From NCBI GenBank assembly GCA_903882935.1, contig CAIRZB010000037.1, positions 1 through 64,000 of the forward strand: 64,000 bases of DNA. Direction: 5' to 3'. The translations under genes and the position numbers were made by a program. Within the stretch, counting starts at the first letter, position 1. Every line of letters starts with the position of its first letter. Of this stretch, positions 60,034 through 64,000 are shown piece by piece. Below the pieces are notes generated by a model. The model did not search any database, was not told where the DNA came from, and was given only the letters and a program-made list of their open reading frames with translations. This stretch comes from an uncultured Parafilimonas sp. GTDB taxonomy: Bacteria > Bacteroidota > Bacteroidia > Chitinophagales > Chitinophagaceae.

Positions 60034-61434
60034 TTATTTTACTGATTGAATAAATAAATCAAGGCTGCCTGTTGCGGCGGCCTTGTCAAGATTGGCTAAA
60101 AACCAGTCGCTGAGTGTTTGCACATAGTCCGTTTGGGCCCTGTACAAAACAAAAGTTGCATTGGTAAGGTCAACCAAGTTTATGATACCCGCTTTATACT
60201 GGGCCGTTTTTTGGTTGTACCCATCCACCGATGCGCCTATTTGCACGGGTATCTCTTGCAGGTTTTGCCAAGCTGTGGTAATAGCGGTACCGGCATTGTT
60301 GCTTATGTTTTGCAGGTATAGCATTTGCTGGTTAAGTGCCTGGCTGCTGGCTATGGTTTGGTAATGGGTTACCGCCAGCCTATCCCTTTTATGCAGTGGG
60401 TTAAATAAATCGTAGGAAATAGTTACCCCCGCCATGTAGTTAAGCCGCTGGTAACCCAGCCCAGTGGAGAGGGATTTATAATCGCTGTTATAATCGATAC
60501 TGCTGCCACGGCCCCAAACAGTACCCATTAACACTATCCTGGGCAGGTAACTTTTTTTAACCAAATTTTCTGCTGAAAGAAATACCTGCTTTTGTTTTTC
60601 GTAATAATCTGTCAGCGGGTTATAGGTGCTATCAAACACATTTCCCGCTATACTCATCGCCCCCAAATAAGCTTTGGTGGTATTTGTGTCGGGTAAAATT
60701 ACATCTGCGGGCAAGCCGGTAATATACCCAAGCTGTTGCTGCAATTGCAACACCTTGCCTGCGGTTTGGTTAAACTGTATTCGGGTGCGTGATAATTCGG
60801 CCAGTGCCAATGAGGAGTCCGCCCCTGGTTTAATACCGCTTCTTGTAACAGCCTGTATAACCTTATATACATCCGTATAGCGTTGTACGTTTTGCCTGTC
60901 AACCTCCAACTGGTACATATTTTTCCTCAATTCAAAATATAACTGCCCCGTTTGCCAGGCAAGCTGGTACTGCTGCTGGGCAAGGTCGGCCCTGTTTACA
61001 TTGGCGCCCGCCTGTGCATTTTGTACCACTGCTTTTTTGTAGCCGAAGTCTTCCAAATCGTACTGGCTGTACAGAATGCCAATATTGCCCGTGGCTGGTT
61101 GGTAATTGTTGGTGGAATGGATGCCTGATGAGGTGGACGGGATGATGCCGTACGATGAATATGACCCCGGCAAGGAATTGTCTGTACTTAAAGCCAGTTC
61201 GTCTGCAACAGTGGCGGTGGGCAAAAATGAATTGCGCACAAACCGGGTTTGTGCATCTGCACCATTTATTAATGCCTGCTTTTGCGCGAGTATAGGCAGG
61301 TGGTGCCTGGCTGAATCTATTAACTGCTTCAACGAAACCGGTGTTGATTGCTGCGCTGGTAAAGGCATGGGCAGCATAAAAAGCATCATTAACGACATGG
61401 TACACCATGTCATGGTTTTATAGAAAAAAAACAT
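60034..61434 (-). CDS. TolC-family outer membrane efflux channel
   Basis: The 466-residue protein (475 if the ATG at 61461 is used) has a signal peptide ending PLPAQQ. The TolC fold shows two OEP repeats, the first with LIDSARHHLPILAQKQALINGADAQTRFVRNSFLP, the second with the YEKQKQVFLSAENLVKKSYLPRIVLMG block. It ends TDYVQTLSDWFLANLDKAAATGSLD. It provides the outer-membrane exit duct of the pump. It is the first of the three efflux genes and is preceded, 25-52 bp upstream, by the small secreted-protein gene. Confidence 0.92.
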   Translation of the reverse strand: MFFFYKTMTWCTMSLMMLFMLPMPLPAQQSTPVSLKQLIDSARHHLPILAQKQALINGADAQTRFVRNSFLPTATVADELALSTDNSLPGSYSSYGIIPSTSSGIHSTNNYQPATGNIGILYSQYDLEDFGYKKAVVQNAQAGANVNRADLAQQQYQLAWQTGQLYFELRKNMYQLEVDRQNVQRYTDVYKVIQAVTRSGIKPGADSSLALAELSRTRIQFNQTAGKVLQLQQQLGYITGLPADVILPDTNTTKAYLGAMSIAGNVFDSTYNPLTDYYEKQKQVFLSAENLVKKSYLPRIVLMGTVWGRGSSIDYNSDYKSLSTGLGYQRLNYMAGVTISYDLFNPLHKRDRLAVTHYQTIASSQALNQQMLYLQNISNNAGTAITTAWQNLQEIPVQIGASVDGYNQKTAQYKAGIINLVDLTNATFVLYRAQTDYVQTLSDWFLANLDKAAATGSLDLFIQSVK

Positions 61435-61485
61435 ATTATTTTTCTTTTTGATCAAAAACAAATAAAGAGGAACCTAAAAATTTGA

Positions 61486-61866
61486 TTAAATACAAGGAGG
61501 TCCGCGGAGAGGTTTACATAAAAGGTAGCAATCTATTTTGGGGCATGAATGGATGGGCCACCCAGTAGAAATAACTATGTAAGAAAGGGGCTGTACAAAA
61601 GAATAGGGCAGTATTGCAGGGGAAGCTACCGGCTGGTAACGTTTGTTTAGCTTAAACTTTGGGGGTGTTTCGCTAATGCCCTTTGCCTTAATGACAGTTA
61701 CACCCGGATTGCCTTTCTGCAAAAAACCGTGTTGACCGACGGGTGCAAAGTCGTTATACGCACAGGCCATAAATGCGGCCTGGGTTTGCACAAAAAAGAA
61801 GGCACACAACACTACCGCGAATGATACCTTGTAGAGCGCATATTTTAAGTGTAACCTTTTTTGCAC
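61486..61866 (-). CDS. Small secreted protein upstream of RND operon
   Basis: The 126-residue protein starts with GTG at 61866; no in-frame ATG gives a better signal. The hydrophobic segment KYALYKVSFAVVLCAFFFVQTQA is a signal peptide or anchor. The mature part contains several cysteines, CAYNDFAPVGQHGFLQKG and the terminal HSCPKIDCYLLCKPLRGPPC, which could bind metal. It precedes the TolC gene on the same strand and is probably in the same transcript. Function is unknown; a regulator or metallochaperone-like role is only speculative. Confidence 0.6.
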   Translation of the reverse strand: MQKRLHLKYALYKVSFAVVLCAFFFVQTQAAFMACAYNDFAPVGQHGFLQKGNPGVTVIKAKGISETPPKFKLNKRYQPVASPAILPYSFVQPLSYIVISTGWPIHSCPKIDCYLLCKPLRGPPCI

Positions 61867-62028
61867 GGCGCAAATATAAAAAAAACACGGCGAAGGAATA
61901 GTTAAACCGTGAGCAGCCCATTTTTATCGGTGGATAACAATTTACAAAATATTACCTGTCCCCAATTTTATACACAATAATTTAGCACTGGGAATATTTA
62001 AAGGGCATTATTAAGTACACGGCTATTT

Positions 62029-63009
62029 ATGGCATTATTACAAGTATCAAACATACGCAAACAATTACAGGGGGCGCAACTGTTAAAGGGCATCAGCTTT
62101 ACGCAGACGGTGCTGCAAAGGGTTGCCATTACGGGTGAAACTGGCAGCGGCAAAAGCACGCTGCTTAAAATTATTGCAGGCCTTGTGCAGGCGGATGACG
62201 GCGTGGTTGTTTTTGATGGAAGAAAGGTGCGGGGGCCTTTGGAAAAACTGATGCCAGGCCACAAAGGCATCGGCTACCTGTCCCAGCATTATGAGTTGCT
62301 GAACAACTATACCGTAGAAGCCCTTCTCTCCCACCCTAACTTGCTTTCCCCACAAGAAGCGGCGGACTTATACGAAGTTTGCCGGATAAGCCATTTATTA
62401 CAACGAAGGACAGACCAACTCTCCGGTGGGGAAAAACAGCGTATTGCGCTGGCGAGGATATTGATAACATCCCCAAAATTGCTTTTGTTAGACGAACCTT
62501 TTTCTAACCTTGACCTGATACATAAATCCATCTTAAAAGCTGTTATTGAAGATATCGGCAACCGGCTGCACGTTACTTGCATCCTTACCTCGCACGACCC
62601 GCTTGATACACTGTCCTGGGCCGATGAAATGCTGGTGATGCAAAACGGTATGCTTATACAGCAGGGGCACCCTAAACAGATATACCAAAACCCGGTAAAT
62701 GAATATACGGCGGGGTTAACGGGCAGCTATAATATTCTTAGCCCGGCACAGGCCAAAAACATTCCCGCATTACAGGCTTTGGATACAGAAGGCAAAAACA
62801 TATGCATCCGGCCGGAGCATTTTACTATCGCTACTTCAAATGCAGGGTTTGCGGCTACAGTGGAAAATGTAATTTTTTGGGGCAGTTATTACGAATTGGT
62901 GGTTTTATATAACGGCGATACGCTGCGTATTAAAACTATGGAACGAAACTATAAAAAAGGCGATGCGGTAAAAGTGTCAGTTGCGGCGGAAGATGTGTGG
63001 TTGATATAG
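62029..63009 (+). CDS. ABC transporter ATP-binding protein with TOBE-like domain (orphan)
   Basis: The 326-residue ATPase has Walker A GETGSGKST (36-44), signature LSGGEKQR near 132, Walker B LLLLDEP near 151 and an H-loop SHD near 185. A C-terminal TOBE-like region follows (about 250-326, ICIRPEHFTI...LRIKTMERNYKKGDAVKVSV). TOBE domains usually occur in ATPases of solute importers (MalK/PotA/FbpC type). No permease or binding-protein gene is adjacent, so its membrane partner is elsewhere or it is a leftover. Within this window it is an orphan ATPase. Confidence 0.9.
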   Translation: MALLQVSNIRKQLQGAQLLKGISFTQTVLQRVAITGETGSGKSTLLKIIAGLVQADDGVVVFDGRKVRGPLEKLMPGHKGIGYLSQHYELLNNYTVEALLSHPNLLSPQEAADLYEVCRISHLLQRRTDQLSGGEKQRIALARILITSPKLLLLDEPFSNLDLIHKSILKAVIEDIGNRLHVTCILTSHDPLDTLSWADEMLVMQNGMLIQQGHPKQIYQNPVNEYTAGLTGSYNILSPAQAKNIPALQALDTEGKNICIRPEHFTIATSNAGFAATVENVIFWGSYYELVVLYNGDTLRIKTMERNYKKGDAVKVSVAAEDVWLI

Positions 63010-63154
63010 AGGGGGTAAGTGTTTTTTTATTCATTAAACTGTCTGCTTTGGGAAAATGTCTACTTTCCAATCAGAATTTTTTAACTCCATATTTTACGAG
63101 AGGCGTTTTGGTGTTGAATTAGCAAAATAGAAATAATTAATTAAACATTTTTGT

Positions 63155-63787
63155 ATGTTTTGGACACATATTTATGACTTGGTGATGAAAATTGGGGTAT
63201 TGTTTTTGTCAATTATCATTTTACATAATATACCTTTTCTCGAAGACAAAGGTATTGTTGTTACTTGCGTCTCCTTGATTATCAGTGTTGTTTCTTACAT
63301 ACTATTTCTGAGAACATTAGGCAGTTATTTGTACTGTAGGCTGTCCCTTAAAATGCCTATTAATTTTAAACAGGCAGAAGCCTTGAATGAGGCGCTCGCA
63401 CCCAACCCATTCCCATTTACAAATTTACTTTGGCTGCCATTAAAGGAGGTGAAAGATTTGCACGTTGAACACAAATACGAAACCGCCATTGCATTACTTT
63501 ACCAATGGAAACTAGACAAACAACGTAAGCGAGAGGAGCAAATAAACCAATCAAAAAATAACTCACCTATTATTAAAGGGCTTGAAAGATTGTCCGTTGT
63601 TATTGTATTGGCATCATTTGCAACCAGCTTTCTTAAACTTCCACCAGCAACTTTTGTTATCCAATATTATTGTAACCTCTTTGACACCAATGAATATTCA
63701 CCCTTCTTTATCAGTTGCATCATGACTATCGTTTGTTTACTGCCCATTATACTTATAAAACGAAAGCTTGAAAATAAAACAACATAA
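63155..63787 (+). CDS. Integral membrane protein, unknown function, AT-rich
   Basis: The 210-residue protein has two N-terminal transmembrane helices (about 8-28 and 35-55) and two C-terminal ones (about 145-165 and 185-205). A central soluble part contains FKQAEALNEALAPNPFPFTNLLWLPLKEVKDLHVEHKYETAI. I do not recognise the family. Its codon use and base composition are more AT-rich than the ABC gene next door, which suggests recent acquisition or a mobile neighbourhood. The C-terminus ends IKRKLENKTT. Confidence 0.65.
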   Translation: MFWTHIYDLVMKIGVLFLSIIILHNIPFLEDKGIVVTCVSLIISVVSYILFLRTLGSYLYCRLSLKMPINFKQAEALNEALAPNPFPFTNLLWLPLKEVKDLHVEHKYETAIALLYQWKLDKQRKREEQINQSKNNSPIIKGLERLSVVIVLASFATSFLKLPPATFVIQYYCNLFDTNEYSPFFISCIMTIVCLLPIILIKRKLENKTT

Positions 63788-63919
63788 GATTGATAGGCCG
63801 AATTGGCAGTTGCATCCACTTTTTAACAAATAAAATCCAGTGCTTTCAAATTGTAACTCCCACGCTTTTTGCCCACCAATGTACAAACCGTAAAAGGTGT
63901 GACACTCCAAGGGAGCCCT

Positions 63920-64000
63920 ATGGACAACCACAGCCCAATAGTAGCACTAACGCTAAGCACCCCCAACACTACCCCCGCCTATACCGCAGCCGTTACGGTG
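63920..64000 (+). CDS. Start of a gene running past the window (partial)
   Basis: An ATG at 63920 preceded by GGGAG (63911-63915) opens a frame of 27 codons to the window end, with no stop. The translation begins MDNHSPIVALTLSTP, then NTTPAYTAAVTV, a Thr/Pro/Ala-rich start. Base composition returns to normal here. I cannot identify the product from this fragment. Confidence 0.35.
   Translation, partial: MDNHSPIVALTLSTPNTTPAYTAAVTV

Noticed and set aside
1-64000. tRNA, rRNA, CRISPR arrays, insertion sequences or prophage genes
   Set aside because: I looked for tRNA T-arm sequences, repeat-spacer arrays and transposase or phage structural proteins by eye and found none.

Overview
The window is a piece of a Bacteroidota chromosome, most like the Chitinophagia/Sphingobacteriia side of the phylum. 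The signs are family content (DUF4270, DUF4907, DUF5606, SMUG2-like glycosylase, OMP_b-brl_3 TonB-type receptor, MerC-domain protein), almost no Shine-Dalgarno sequences, and promoters of the Bacteroidota form TTG-N(17-23)-TAnnTTTG. Base composition is mid-40s % GC by eye. AT-rich patches occur at about 14.6-15.5 kb, 27.7-29.6 kb and 63.0-63.9 kb. I see no rRNA, tRNA, CRISPR array, transposase or prophage genes.

Layout. 0.3-8.4 kb (minus): glutamate synthase gltD/gltB, ispE and a DUF151 bifunctional nuclease. 8.7-10.7 kb: a small membrane protein and a tandem duplication of a whole promoter-gene-terminator cassette for a small secreted protein. 10.8-16.4 kb: class III old yellow enzyme, a glutamine-synthetase-like ligase overlapped by an aminoglycoside-phosphotransferase-fold kinase, an inserted bicistron (57-aa protein plus PARP-like ADP-ribosyltransferase-fold protein), and a HAD-IIA phosphatase. 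16.6-27.7 kb: YVTN/phosphoesterase fusion, a lipoprotein / ECF sigma / transmembrane-barrel operon, DUF2461, secreted esterase, YjbR, membrane EEP hydrolase, cysS. 27.7-29.5 kb: an AT-rich restriction-modification unit with a NotI-type nuclease and a D12-class adenine methylase. 29.6-31.2 kb: a MerC-domain protein divergent from SCO-fur, with a perfect operator between them. 31.3-36.6 kb: PIG-L deacetylase, superoxide dismutase, lipoprotein, TonB-type receptor. 36.8-41.0 kb: an envelope locus (barrel, DUF4270, Kelch lipoprotein, DUF4907). 41.2-50.9 kb: peptidase, DUF5606, SMUG2-like glycosylase, barrels, VanZ-like, fasciclin, response regulator, formylglycine-generating-enzyme lipoprotein, universal stress protein. 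51.0-54.1 kb: NAD salvage (NrtR, NadM-Nudix, NAMPT) with two perfect operators around the nadM promoter. 54.1-54.6 kb: a candidate structured RNA before a TauE/SafE transporter. 55.7-61.9 kb: a tripartite RND efflux operon. 62-64 kb: an orphan ABC ATPase, an AT-rich membrane protein and the start of a further gene.

The most interesting items are the NrtR operator pair framing the nadM promoter, the Fur-family operator inside the merC promoter, the small-protein/ART bicistron, the NotI-like nuclease paired with an adenine methylase, the folded element upstream of tauE, the duplicated secreted-protein cassette, and the overlapping GS-like/kinase pair.
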